This document shows, piece after piece, positions 1 to 8,463 of a stretch of DNA of 15,000 bases (the first letter of the stretch is position 1; the number at the start of each line of letters is the position of its first letter). The stretch spans positions 16,839 through 31,838 of the forward strand of contig JAMYWO010000377.1 in assembly GCA_024220525.1 (NCBI GenBank), in the 5' to 3' direction. Both the position numbers and the translations under genes were made by a program. This DNA comes from Cochliopodium minus. Taxonomy: Eukaryota; Discosea; Himatismenida; Cochliopodiidae. Below the pieces are notes generated by a model. It did no database searches, was not told the origin of the DNA, and saw only the letters and a program-made list of their open reading frames with translations.

Positions 1-79
1 TTTTGTTTCTCAAAAAATGATAGATTCTTAATAAAATAGGGAGACTTTCTTTTTGATTGTCTTCATTTAAAAAAAAAAA
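1..79 (+). mobile_element. 3' terminus and poly(A) tail of a LINE (copy 1)
   Basis: Bases 1-68 match 10629-10696 with only about two substitutions (positions 19 and 27), and both are followed by a run of A. In the second copy this stretch is the 3' untranslated end of a reverse-transcriptase-bearing LINE, so this is the tail of another copy whose body lies left of the window. The plus orientation follows from the A tail. The target-site duplication cannot be checked because the 5' flank is outside the window. Confidence 0.85.
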
Positions 80-280
80 GAAAATTTAAAAAGAAAAATT
101 CTAATTTTTGGAATTATGAGGTTAAGATTAATAATTTTTCATTATTTTTATTAATTCTTTGTGTAAAATTCATATCTGAAATTCTCCCCATAAATATTGA
201 AACTAAAATTTTCTTTTTAAATTGTCACTTTCACCATAAGAATAATTTGAAATGGCAAAATTTTTAATCTTAAGTTGTTA

Positions 281-484
281 TTATTTTTTCTTTTCTTCTT
301 CCAATTCCTTAATTATTTGGATACCGATATCATCTATACCATTGCAATAAGTAGAAAAGTTATCATCAGTTTCTGAATAAGTGTAATTTGTTATCTTATT
401 TGGTTCTTTTTTGTGGTGGTTTTTTTGGAGCTTCAAATTTGAATTTTTTTTTGATGTGATCTTCGAATAAATTGAATCATTCAT
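281..484 (-). CDS. small hypothetical hydrophilic protein (67 aa)
   Basis: An uninterrupted reading frame starts at an ATG (484-482) and ends at TAA (281). The product is rich in Lys, Asn and Glu, with a Lys-rich N-terminal half, a central Tyr/Ser/Thr/Asp stretch, and a C-terminal Glu/Lys tail. I see no signal peptide, membrane segment or recognised domain. Codon use and mixed composition look more like coding sequence than the surrounding homopolymers, but a frame of this length can occur by chance. It diverges from the small gene at 829. It could also be the last exon of a longer gene. Confidence 0.4.
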   Translation of the reverse strand: MNDSIYSKITSKKNSNLKLQKNHHKKEPNKITNYTYSETDDNFSTYCNGIDDIGIQIIKELEEEKKK

Positions 485-828
485 TTTTATTTATTTTTTT
501 AAATTAGATTTTTTTTTATTTTTTTTTATTTACAACTTTTATAAACTGAATTTGTTATTTAGTTTGAAACAAAAATGATTCTTTAAAGAAATTTCTCTTT
601 GTTCATTAGTTTTAATCGTATAGTTGGATCAACATTCAATAATCTTCTTTTTGGAAAACAACTATATTGTTATCTCATGAAACAACCAATATATTTCCAA
701 CCAGGAAACCAGAAAAGTTATCTTTTTTAATAAATAAATTAAATAATTGTTTTTAATCAGATATCCTCATTTTTTTGGTCTGTTATCTAAAATGTAAAAA
801 AAAAAAAAAAATCGAAAGAAAAGAGATA

Positions 829-1077
829 ATGGATAGCCAAAAAGAAAAAACCCAAAAAAGGATAATCAAAGATGAAAAAGCACAAAAAGTGGCAGAATCA
901 ATCTTGTTTATCATAAAAAATTCAAAGAATGATTCATTCAAAAACAAATGCTTCACATTGATGGATAAAATATCAGATCAAGGACCAACAAAAGAAATGG
1001 AAAGTGATAAAATTATAGAAATGATAGAAAAAAAGTTAATTACCTGCAATGAAAAATCAAAAAGAAATAAAAAATAA
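829..1077 (+). CDS. small lysine-rich hypothetical protein (82 aa)
   Basis: The frame is open further upstream but has no ATG between 775 and 829, and that stretch includes a 16-A run, so the ATG at 829 is the sensible start. The product has a basic N-terminus (about residues 1-22). An amphipathic, probably helical middle follows, with Ile/Leu/Phe/Ala periodicity and two Cys. The C-terminus is basic. There is no recognisable family, signal peptide or membrane segment. It ends 51 bp before the stop codon of the convergent ITFG2-like gene, the tight spacing typical of this window. A short helical peptide or an exon of a longer gene are both possible. Confidence 0.5.
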   Translation: MDSQKEKTQKRIIKDEKAQKVAESILFIIKNSKNDSFKNKCFTLMDKISDQGPTKEMESDKIIEMIEKKLITCNEKSKRNKK

Positions 1078-1128
1078 ATTTTTTCAAAGAAAAAATTTGG
1101 ATTGAGAAAAAAAATTTTTTTTTTTGAT

Positions 1129-2858
1129 TTAATTATCTATTGTGACATTATTATTGCAATCTTTGTTGTTATTATCTTGAGATTGATTTTGTAAAAGAGA
1201 AAGTTTATCTTCCAAAAGAGATTTATATTTATCAACGAGATCATCGCTGAAATCATTAGACAAAAGAAAGGACATCAAAGAGAAAGCCTCATCCTCGATC
1301 TTCTCCGAGCTCCTAGTCTCTTGTTGCTTCTTTTTAATGAAAGAAGAATCCATTAAAACGTCCTTAGCAAAAGGAAAAAAAGATCTGCAAGAGACAGTAG
1401 TGATGGAAATAGGTAAAATCGAAATTTCAGATTTCTCTTCGTTATACAAAATTAAACAAGGAGATTCTTTTTTTTCTTTCGAAAGATAAAAATATCCGCA
1501 TTTAAAAGCATTAATGATTTGTTTGTGATTAAATACAAGAATGTTGGAGAACTCATCCAACATGTAAATTACTCCTCCGGGGGAACAGAACACAGCAATT
1601 TTTTTGTCGCCTATTCGGACGGATTGGGCGGGCAAGAAAATATGGTTGAAGTGTGTTTCCCATCTAATTATCTCTTGATCAAACTCTGATAAAAAAGCAG
1701 ATCCAGAATAAGAAAGTATGTAAACTAAAAAATTTGATGAGAAGAATGTTAAAAGAGAAAAATAAAAAATAAATTTAAAAGATAAAAATGATTTGAATTA
1801 AAGTTTAAATTTTTGAAAAAAACAAAATACCATTAAAAAAAATTTTAAAAAAAAAAAATTACACTTTTCACTATTTAGTGCTATCAATGAAGCTCTTTGA
1901 GGGAAATTTGACTTTTTGTTTTTGTTAGAAATAATGATGTAAAGATTCTTAATCCTGGCATAAGTAGGAACCTTGTCAAAAAGAATGAGCAAAACAACCA
2001 CGACCTTATTGTCGGAATCCAAGTAATTGGTTACAGCGATGGGCTCCGTACCAAAGCGAAACATCTTGAGACAATTCAAGCTGTACTCTTCATTCGTTTT
2101 GTTTATTTGAAAAAAATATGCCCTTTTGTTGCTTGTTCCTATCACTAACTCTTTATTTCCGTCGTTGTCTACGTCGATCATTTTGGCGCATTTGATGTTG
2201 GGCGGGATTAAGATTTTGTTTTTGTGGATCAATTTCCTTTCTTCGAATTCGAAGATGTTCATGATTCCTTCTTGTTGAAGTACCATCAATATCCTCTATT
2301 TAGAATAGGATGAGATTGTACAAGATAACAATTTATAATAATCAAAATCAATTGATTGATATTATTTGAATTAATAAAATCTCTTTATCTTCTATTCATT
2401 TTGCTTTTATAAAATATTTCTTCTTTGTATATGTTTTTATATTTGGGTCTTATGTATTTTAAATGGTATAAGAGATAATAATTTCCTTAAATAAGTATAT
2501 TTATCTGAGAATATGCTTAATTTTTGAATATAATTTTAATTTGGTCAAAATATTTAATGGTTTGCAAGTGAATGAAAGTATTTATATGAAATATTTGATT
2601 ATATACCTTTGATTCTTTATTTATTTTGTTGCAGAACATATAATGGATGGTTCCAAATTCTTTATAAGTGAAAATTGGATTATTATCAGGCCTCTTGAAG
2701 ATGGATATGACACCCTCACGATTGGCAACGATCAATTCACGCTCACCATCATCATCAATATCCTTCAAGCACATTCCCTCCAAAATTTCACCAGAGAAAT
2801 TAAACGATTGGATTTGACAAAATTGAATTTCTTGAGGTGGTCTATCAATACCATTCAT
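1129..2858 (-). CDS. ITFG2: ITFG2-like protein (KICSTOR subunit homologue), 3 exons, 426 aa
   Basis: Exons are 2858-2607, 2295-1863 and 1724-1129. The introns are 311 bp (donor GTATAT, acceptor AATAG) and 138 bp (GTAATT, TTTAG). The joined frame stays open and gives 426 residues, close to the roughly 450 of animal ITFG2. Residues 18-50 carry an FG-GAP/integrin-alpha-type calcium-loop repeat (core DIDDDGERELIVANREG), and a second repeat starts in exon 2 (core DVDNDGNKELVIGT). The exon 1/exon 2 join (CNKINKESK to RILMVLQQEG) lines up with the CNKGKNLLVAVSAEG stretch of animal ITFG2 as I recall it. The C-terminal part has the conserved pattern INAFKCGYFYL...SPCLILY. In animals ITFG2 is a beta-propeller subunit of KICSTOR, which holds GATOR1 on lysosomes and restrains mTORC1 when amino acids are low. 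The last 70 residues are polar and Asn-rich. The gene starts 99 bp after the GPR137-like gene on the same strand. Confidence 0.88.
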
Positions 2859-2957
2859 TTTTTTTATTATTTTTATATTTTTTATTTTTTTATATTTTAT
2901 ATTTTATATTTTAAAAAACATCATTTATTTTTTTTTCTTTTAAACAATAGTTCGAGT

Positions 2958-4580
2958 TCAATATGTTGTACTCTTGATTTTATTGGTGTTGTAGGTCATA
3001 TAGGGGCTTTTGGAGTTCGTGTTGTCTGTTTCAACATCAGACTCGTACCTTTTGTCATCTGAAAAAAATCCTGAGCTTGTGCTATTGATCAAAGAACCGA
3101 AGTCCTCTTTAAAAAGAAAAATTAAAAAAGAAAAATTAAAAAATAAAAATACAATAAAAAAACCAAAAAATTAAAAAATAAAATATTTGGTGTAAAAATA
3201 AAAAAAAATCAAAATCAAAAGAATGTGTGAATAAAAACAAAAAAATAAAAAAAATAAAAATTTGAAAAAAAAAAAAACAAAATATCTTTCTTTAAAAGTA
3301 AAAATAAAAAAAAATTTAAAAAATAAAAACAAGAAAATCATAATAAAAAAAAACAAAATACAACAAAAAAATAAAATAAATATATAAAAATAAACCCGTG
3401 TTGCTCCCGCTGTCTTGAATAGAACCATAATTTGGGTAATCTTTCTGAATATATTCATCAGTGACATTAGTAGAGCTTCTTATTTTGAAAAAAAGAAAGA
3501 CGACGAGGGTAAGAGGACAAATTTCCCACAAAATGAGCAAAATAAATACAATAAGATCTGATTTGGTGTGTCCGTTGTTGAAACTGAGCCCCTTGCCTGA
3601 AATGGAGGAATAAATATCGTAGATCACTCTTGTAGAATATGCTACACATAAATAACCCAACATGACAAGAAGTTTTATTCTTGTTGTTCCATCTGGGAAA
3701 ATGCTCTTTTAAAAAATTTTTTTAATAAAAATTTATCTATTTTTGATTTATTAGTTTTAATCGAATCATTTTTTAATTTTTTCAAATAATTTTTTTTTGT
3801 TTATTTACCATTGCCCACGCTTCGTTTGTTTTTACTTTTTCTGCCATTTTCATTCCGAAAAAGATCAAAAAAAACACGAGGCAAAACCACATCACTCCAA
3901 TAAATACATATGTTGTGGGTACATACCTTAATTTAAAATTTAATAATCACAAATATTTTTTTTTATTAAATTAAATTCAATTCAAAATTAAATTTTTTAT
4001 TTTTTTTTTTTTACCATTTTGGAATTTTGTTGTAATAACTGAATGCTATCACCATTAATACAATTATAAAGAAAATTATGTTTGTAATTAGGAATGTTCC
4101 TATCACATTCACTTTCACTTCTTTCCATTTCTCAATATAAAGCATATATGCAAAGAAAAATACCAGAAGAGAGAAGGTGGAGAATTGTAAATAGTATGGG
4201 AATTCCAATAGTGCATTTGATATCCCTGATGGAATCATCAAGATGAAGAAAAAACTGATAAATCTTAATAATCCCCAAACAAATGACAATAACAAGAACC
4301 ATGGTTGGAATGATAAGAAATTATGACTTGATATATTTGGATATTGTCAAAATAAAAATTTGTAAAGTAAATGAAAGATAAATGATATATTTGATATATT
4401 CATCGTAATATCTATCGAATGTTGAGATATTCCAATTGAAAAAGTATCATTCAATTTTTATGAAGAAATTTACCCATTAATTATTATTCTTGATATTTGA
4501 AATACACATATAATTGCCAATACAAGAAAAAAAATTGATAATGGAAATGTGAAGCTGTTTGCATCAATAGATCCAGTCAT
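2958..4580 (-). CDS. GPR137/TOM1 (THH1)-family multipass membrane protein, 5 exons, 331 aa
   Basis: Exons are 4580-4474, 4326-4015, 3926-3809, 3705-3396 and 3106-2958. All joins keep frame, and donors are GTAAAT, GTAAAA, GTAAAT and GTTTAT. About seven hydrophobic helices follow a short N-terminus (MTGSIDANSF). The family signature sits in helices 2-3: SFQPWFLLLSFVWGLLRF, then FPYYLQFSTFSLLVFF, matching the 'SYQS.FL..CLLWA.LR' and 'P..LQF.T..L' blocks of GPR137 proteins. A later helix block has GYLCVAYSTRVIYDIY. The tail (from about residue 265) is cytosolic-looking, Ser/Thr/Asp/Asn-rich, with a DYPNYGSI motif that could be a Tyr-based sorting signal. Animal GPR137 proteins are lysosomal and modulate Rag GTPase/mTORC1 activity; plant TOM1 proteins share the domain. 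Orthology to one paralogue cannot be settled, so no symbol is given. It shares a 177-bp region with the divergent gene at 4758. Confidence 0.85.
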
Positions 4581-4757
4581 AATTTTTTTTTAAATTATAT
4601 TTATTTTCAATAAAAAGAAATCAATTATTTCAAAGCATGAAGAGTTTCTTTTTCTTGGAGATTACAAAGAAAAAAGAATCATAGCTTTATCTTACAATTT
4701 TATTTACCGTTAAAAAAAAATAAAAAAAAATTGGAAAAAATAAATTTTTGAATAAAA
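4581..4757. promoter_or_regulatory. shared intergenic region of two divergent genes
   Basis: 177 bp separate the ATG of the GPR137-like gene (minus) from the ATG of the Lys-rich gene (plus). The stretch is dominated by A and T runs and must hold both start regions. No clear motif beyond A/T tracts can be named. Inferred from gene layout only. Confidence 0.4.
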
Positions 4758-5014
4758 ATGCGTAAATTTTTCACAAGGAAGAAAGATAAAAAAGAAGAGA
4801 AGGAAAAGAAAGAGAAAAAAGATAAGAAGAACCCAAAAGATAGTGTTGATCCAAAGAATAAGATAGAAAATGTGATGGATGAATGGATGGGAAGTTCAAA
4901 AAAGACACCCACAAAATCACCAAGAGTATCAAAAGAGAAGGATACAACTAATGAAAAGAGAAATTCGAAAGAAATAGCAAAAGAACCACCAAGAAAGGAT
5001 TCGAAAGAACCACC
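4758..5014 (+). CDS. Lys/Glu-rich low-complexity protein, N-terminal part, cut by assembly gap
   Basis: Opens at an ATG with AATAAAA just before it and runs 85 codons into the N at 5015. Residues 1-30 are almost all Lys, Glu, Asp and Arg (a charged, probably helical or disordered tail). A Ser/Thr-Pro section follows (KKTPTKSPRVSKEK). The end has a short repeat unit KEPPRKDS, whose second copy begins (KEPP) exactly where the sequence breaks. No domain is visible. The protein probably continues through more repeats lost from the assembly. The frame running on past the N encodes only Phe/Tyr/Leu from T-rich minisatellite and is not real protein. Whether it and the transporter exon at 5219 belong together is doubtful. 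Confidence 0.55.
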
Positions 5015-5015
5015 N
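5015..5015. other. single-N assembly gap
   Basis: The only ambiguous base in the window. It lies between a coding tandem repeat (left) and a T-rich minisatellite (right), the two sequence types that assemblers collapse. The true distance across it is unknown. Confidence 0.9.
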
Positions 5016-5096
5016 TTTTATTTTTTATTTTTTATTTTTTATTTTTTATTTTTTATTTTTTATTTTTTATTTTTTATTTTTTTATTTTTTAAATAA
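5016..5096 (+). repeat. (TTTTTTA)n minisatellite
   Basis: About ten near-perfect units of period 7 (six T then A) directly after the N. A second, related block of period 6 (five T then A) lies at about 5148-5187. Copy number is unreliable next to an assembly gap. Confidence 0.9.
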
Positions 5097-5147
5097 TTTT
5101 TTTTACCTTTCATTTCTAAATTTTTCAAAAATTTTTTGAATTCATAT

Positions 5148-5187
5148 TTTTATTTTTTATTTTTATTTTTATTTTTATTTTTATTTT
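5148..5187 (+). repeat. (TTTTTA)n microsatellite inside presumed intron
   Basis: Roughly six tandem hexamers of five T and one A, just upstream of the TCTCTTAG acceptor of the transporter exon. It is therefore probably intronic. Confidence 0.8.
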
Positions 5188-5218
5188 AAATTTCTCATTT
5201 CATTTCATTTTCTCTTAG

Positions 5219-5480
5219 GATTATCATCCCTGAAGTTTTTCCTTCGGAAACAAGGGGTCCTGCCATGACCATTGCCATTTCTGTAAATTGGATTTCAAAC
5301 GGGATAGTCTCCCTCCTCTTTCTTAAAATGATCTCCTGGATCACTGTCGCAGGCGTATTTTGGCTTTTCACTGGTTTTTGTGTTCTGGCATTCTTTTTTG
5401 TTCTTATTGTTGTACCTGAAACGAAAAACAAATCAGTTCTCCAAATTTGGAATGAGTGGAATTATTCTCATTTAAATTAA
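5219..5480 (+). CDS. MFS sugar transporter (GLUT type), last exon only, partial
   Basis: The frame follows a good splice acceptor (TCTCTTAG at 5211-5218); the first base completes a split codon. The 86 residues hold the C-terminal signature of the sugar-porter family: PEVFPSETRGPAM (the E-x-F-P...RG.A loop), NWISN at the start of a helix, two further hydrophobic helices (about residues 19-40 and 43-66), and PETKNKSV, matching the family's closing PET(K)GK motif. The role would be hexose or polyol transport across a membrane. Codons here are less A/T-biased than the surroundings, as expected for a conserved gene. The other ten or so helices are missing: they are not in the 5016-5218 stretch and were presumably lost in the gap at 5015. 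It is convergent with the minus-strand gene ending at 5675. Confidence 0.8.
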
Positions 5481-5674
5481 AACTTTATTCATCCAAATTT
5501 GAGAGTAGTAATAAAAGCCATTTTTTAGATAAAGTAAAATCCCAGTTTGATTTTTGATATTATAAGATCTTTCATGTATCCCATTAGAATTATATTTGAG
5601 AAAAAAAATATAAAAAAATATAAACAAATAATGAGATTTGCAAATCGATATATATATATATATAATCGATATAT
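5481..5674. other. intergenic, A/T-rich, with ATCGAT-flanked (TA)n
   Basis: Lies between two convergent genes. It holds a TA dinucleotide run framed by ATCGAT on each side (about 5644-5670), which can fold back on itself. No gene seen. Confidence 0.6.
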
Positions 5675-6325
5675 TTAAAAAAAGTTTAATAGACAATCAA
5701 TCTTAAATAATTTGCAATAATTGGGATATTTTTTCTTATTATCAATAAATGAAATTAAAGAATGATTAATCTCTAACTTTTTTTTCGCGCTATCCCTTAA
5801 AATTTGGAAAGTAATATTGGATAGAGTTGGAGGAATTTCTTTTTTCTCTGAATTATAACTAGTTATTACTAATATTATCATTTTATCTCTTCCAAATTTG
5901 TCCAGAGATCTACTTAATAATTTTTCATCAAACATGGTATTAAATCTTGAAGAAACATAATGAGCATAAATGAAGAAGTCATAGTATGAAGAATCAATAT
6001 AATCATTTATTTTTTCCAATTTCATTAAATGCATTTTTTGAAATCCTTTTATATTACTCAATTCTTCTACAAATGTTATTATAGAGTTATCTTGAACATG
6101 TATTCCTATTTTCAAATTTGGTGTTTTCCAACAAACAATTATCATCAAAGATATTAAAATAAATGCAATGAAAACACAGATTTTGGCTATTATTTGTATA
6201 GCGCCAATAACATTAGTGGAGTTATTATCATTATTATTGTTATTAGTCACATTTTTATTGATTGCTGTATCCATCGATGGTTCATTTTCTTTTATTGCAC
6301 TATCTTCTTTATCATTATTCTGCAT
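5675..6325 (-). CDS. single-pass membrane protein of unknown function (216 aa)
   Basis: The first ATG is at 6325; the frame is open a few codons further, but without ATG. Residues 1-38 are polar and acidic, with a short Asn run (typical of amoebal low-complexity insertions). Residues about 41-62 form a strong hydrophobic segment (IIAKICVFIAFILISLMIIV). The remaining 150 residues are mixed charged/hydrophobic and look folded. With no signal peptide, a type II topology (N-terminus in the cytosol, C-terminal domain in the lumen or outside) is likely. Three Cys in the C-terminal half could pair if it is lumenal. I recognise no family. It diverges from the IFI44-like gene with 309 bp between start codons, so the two may share control; a functional link is only speculation. 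Confidence 0.7.
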   Translation of the reverse strand: MQNNDKEDSAIKENEPSMDTAINKNVTNNNNNDNNSTNVIGAIQIIAKICVFIAFILISLMIIVCWKTPNLKIGIHVQDNSIITFVEELSNIKGFQKMHLMKLEKINDYIDSSYYDFFIYAHYVSSRFNTMFDEKLLSRSLDKFGRDKMIILVITSYNSEKKEIPPTLSNITFQILRDSAKKKLEINHSLISFIDNKKKYPNYCKLFKIDCLLNFF

Positions 6326-6634
6326 ATTTATTATTCTCCAATCCAACAATGATATATTCTCTTTATAATGGAATTCTCTTTATACTTATATTTTTTTTTT
6401 TTATTTTTTTTTTCTTTATCTTTTAAATTAAAAATTCTTATTATTTGAATGAAAATTATGGTAAAATTTTCACAACATAAATTATTAAATAGATCTTATT
6501 TAAAATATCAAGCCATTCCAGTCGTTGAGAATGATTGTTGTTCATTCTGAATGAAATGCCACTACATTCATTTTCAAATAATTTATCAGTTGTTTCAAAT
6601 AATTTATTAACAACTGATATTAATAAAATAAAAA
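6326..6634. promoter_or_regulatory. bidirectional promoter region, 309 bp
   Basis: Separates the divergent starts at 6325 (minus) and 6635 (plus). It holds T-tracts near 6390-6415, a direct repeat TTTCAAATAATTTAT (two copies, near 6572 and 6594), and the inverted repeat described separately. No gene is visible. Confidence 0.5.
6584..6619. repeat. perfect 11-bp inverted repeat before a start codon
   Basis: TATCAGTTGTT (6584-6594) and its exact reverse complement AACAACTGATA (6609-6619) enclose a 14-base A/T spacer. The right arm ends 15 bases before the ATG at 6635. It could be an RNA hairpin in the leader of the GTPase mRNA or a dyad protein-binding site. Confidence 0.7.
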
Positions 6635-7928
6635 ATGAAGAGATATTTTTTATTCTTCATATTGATAGCTGCAGCATATGTAAGTGTCTATTATTTGATT
6701 AATTTTGAATTAATTAGAATTTGTCAAAAATAGTGTTATAATGTTGAAATTTATATGAAAGATGAAAATAAACATAATCAATATTCAATAACAAATAATG
6801 TTCAAATAACTCTGATAATAAAAAATCATAATCATCATTTTACTACAAATGGTGCTACTTTGAAAATATTTGATGAATCAGGTTACTATGATACTTCGTT
6901 GGAATATATAATTAATAATCCTGGAAATAGAGAAAAAATAGAACAAAAGATCAAGTTGAAACCAAAAAAAACTCAAATAGAAGAATTCCCTCATTCTATT
7001 ACGATCAAACTTTTTAAAGGCAAAAAATTTTTTTTTTGGGAAAATGAAATATCAACCACAACAATAAAGCTACACATAAGCAAATTTTTGAAAGAATTAT
7101 ACAATCCATACCATCATCATAAAATGAACATTCTTGTTTTTGGATTTATGGGATCAACCAAAAGCTCTTTTGTTAATTCTTGTTTTAGTTTGTTCAATCA
7201 GAATAATCAACATTTCCCTATTTCTATAACTGGTGGTTCATTTGATCATGTCACAACAACTCTCAACAGACATAGACTAAATGATACTCATTATCAAATT
7301 GTATCTAATCTTTACGTTTGGGATACTTTTGGAGTTAATAGGGTTATTTAAATATAAATATATTATTATATCATATTTTAACTTATATTTAAGACAAATT
7401 ATGGGCATCAAGAATATCAAAAATTAGTAGATGGATATTTCAGAAATAAACAAAATATGTATCAGAACTCTACTGCAATAACAAAACCAAACTTAAAATA
7501 TAAGCAACATGTAGTGCTATTCTTCATTCCTTATGGAGAATTCAGCGAAGTAGATAATAGTATTTTTGTAAAAAGAGCAAAGGAATTTGCTGAGAATTCA
7601 GTAAGCGCAGATATTCCTTTTCTTATAATAATTACAAAAATTGATGAGTTTGATGATGACTTCAGCAAAACTCCTTTAAAACCATCAAATAAAGTTGAGA
7701 ATATGATTTTGAAAGTAAAATTTAAAATTTTAAACAAAATATATGATATAAAATAATTTTAATTTATTTATTTAATTTCAGGTTTCCAAAATATTTAATC
7801 TTGATAAGAATAGAGTTTTTGCTTTGAAGAATCAAGTAATAGATAATAATCTGGTTGATGAAAATTTAAATCGTCTTACTTATAAGATACTGATGACTGC
7901 TGTTAATTGGGGAAAGAAAAGATTATAA
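6635..7928 (+). CDS. IFI44-like GTPase with N-terminal signal peptide or anchor, 4 exons, 373 aa
   Basis: Exons are 6635-6679, 6734-7342, 7394-7714 and 7782-7928; donors are GTAAGT, GTTATT and GTAAAA, and acceptors AAATAG, TTTAAG and TTTCAG. Exon 1 encodes MKRYFLFFILIAAAY, a basic start followed by a hydrophobic core, as in a signal peptide or signal anchor. Residues about 16-145 are strand-rich and unrecognised. The G domain follows: P-loop GFMGSTKSSF (about 152-160; the Gly normally before Lys is Thr), TTT (about 189-191, G2), DTFG (about 212-215, G3), TKID (about 299-302, G4), and FALKN (G5-like). Order, spacing and the KSSFVNS sequence resemble the interferon-induced protein 44 family. 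Its members in animals are stress or immune-response proteins with no settled biochemistry. The next in-frame ATG (6755) would drop the first exon; the strong GTAAGT donor favours 6635. Confidence 0.8.
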
Positions 7929-8163
7929 TTTTTTTTTCGCACTATTATTAAATAATACTATTAATACATATTTGTATATACTGTTCATTAAACATTTTTC
8001 TTGTGAGATTTTATTAATCACAACAATATGATGAAATAATAAAAAACAACCTTAAATATTTTCTATTGTTATTTGTTTCTGTAAAGGTTTCTTTTTCAAC
8101 CTATATTTCTCCGTCAATGCTATTTCGGATAAAACGGATAAAGAATTTGTTGCTCCCATTCTA
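7929..8163. other. intergenic, no gene seen
   Basis: A/T-rich sequence after the GTPase stop codon, presumably holding its 3' untranslated region. A short 9-bp-period repeat of GGATAAA(A) occurs around 8136-8153. Confidence 0.5.
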
Positions 8164-8164
8164 A

Positions 8165-8206
8165 TTTTGTAAAACCAGTTTTGCAAAACCAGTTTTGTAA
8201 AAATTG
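8165..8206 (+). repeat. 14-bp tandem repeat, three units
   Basis: Units 8165-8178, 8179-8192 and 8193-8206 read TTTTGTAAAACCAG, TTTTGCAAAACCAG and TTTTGTAAAAATTG. The TTTTGCAAAA core is itself a palindrome. Such short palindromic repeats can mark the end of a DNA transposon, but no matching copy was found downstream. Confidence 0.75.
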
Positions 8207-8463
8207 ATTGAAAATTCACATCTCAATGGGAAAATATCCGAAAATACATCACGTTTGCAAAGAAGCATAAAGCTCTCCCCTCAGTGTATCAATCGCATAT
8301 AACTCTGAAGTAATTGGACGCAAAGAAAAAGAAGTTCAAAAACAAAAGAAACAATTGTAATGGAAGTACCCTTCTCTGTTTACCCTCAGTGATATTTTCA
8401 CTCATAAAATACACGTTTGTGAATATAAAATTGAGTTGAATATTTTTTTTATTTATTCTTTTT
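8207..8463 (+). pseudogene. relic of an older gene, part left of the LINE
   Basis: Base composition is less A/T-extreme than in true intergenic DNA, and two overlapping frames give protein-like stretches. One runs QWENIRKYITFAKKHKALP (from about 8224); the other, shifted, gives a Lys/Glu/Gln-rich stretch ending near 8348 (GRKEKEVQKQKKQL). Each is closed by stops. The segment ends with a clean acceptor-like TTATTCTTTTTAG (8453-8465), immediately followed by the target site of the LINE. It reads as a decayed gene with an intron before the insertion point. I do not recognise the family. Confidence 0.35.

Noticed and set aside
2643-3062. Plus-strand open frame across the ITFG2 start and the GPR137-like last exon
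   Set aside because: It is antisense to two conserved coding exons and its middle is Phe/Tyr/Leu from intergenic T runs.
3171-3467. Minus-strand Phe-rich frame that looks like a membrane protein
   Set aside because: It is the translation of A/T-rich intron 4 of the GPR137-like gene plus part of exon 4 in the wrong frame.
4758-5480. One fused gene from the Lys-rich N-terminus to the sugar transporter exon
   Set aside because: It would need to cross an N and a T-rich minisatellite, and the transporter would lack nearly all its helices.
6715-6720. Alternative splice acceptor AATTAG for exon 2 of the GTPase
   Set aside because: Splicing there leads to a TAA within a few codons in the needed frame. 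The acceptor ending at 6733 keeps the frame open.
6755-7351. GTPase starting at the ATG at 6755 as an intronless gene
   Set aside because: The G domain would be cut at 7349 before G4. The matching exons at 7394 and 7782 and the strong leader exon at 6635 give a complete protein.
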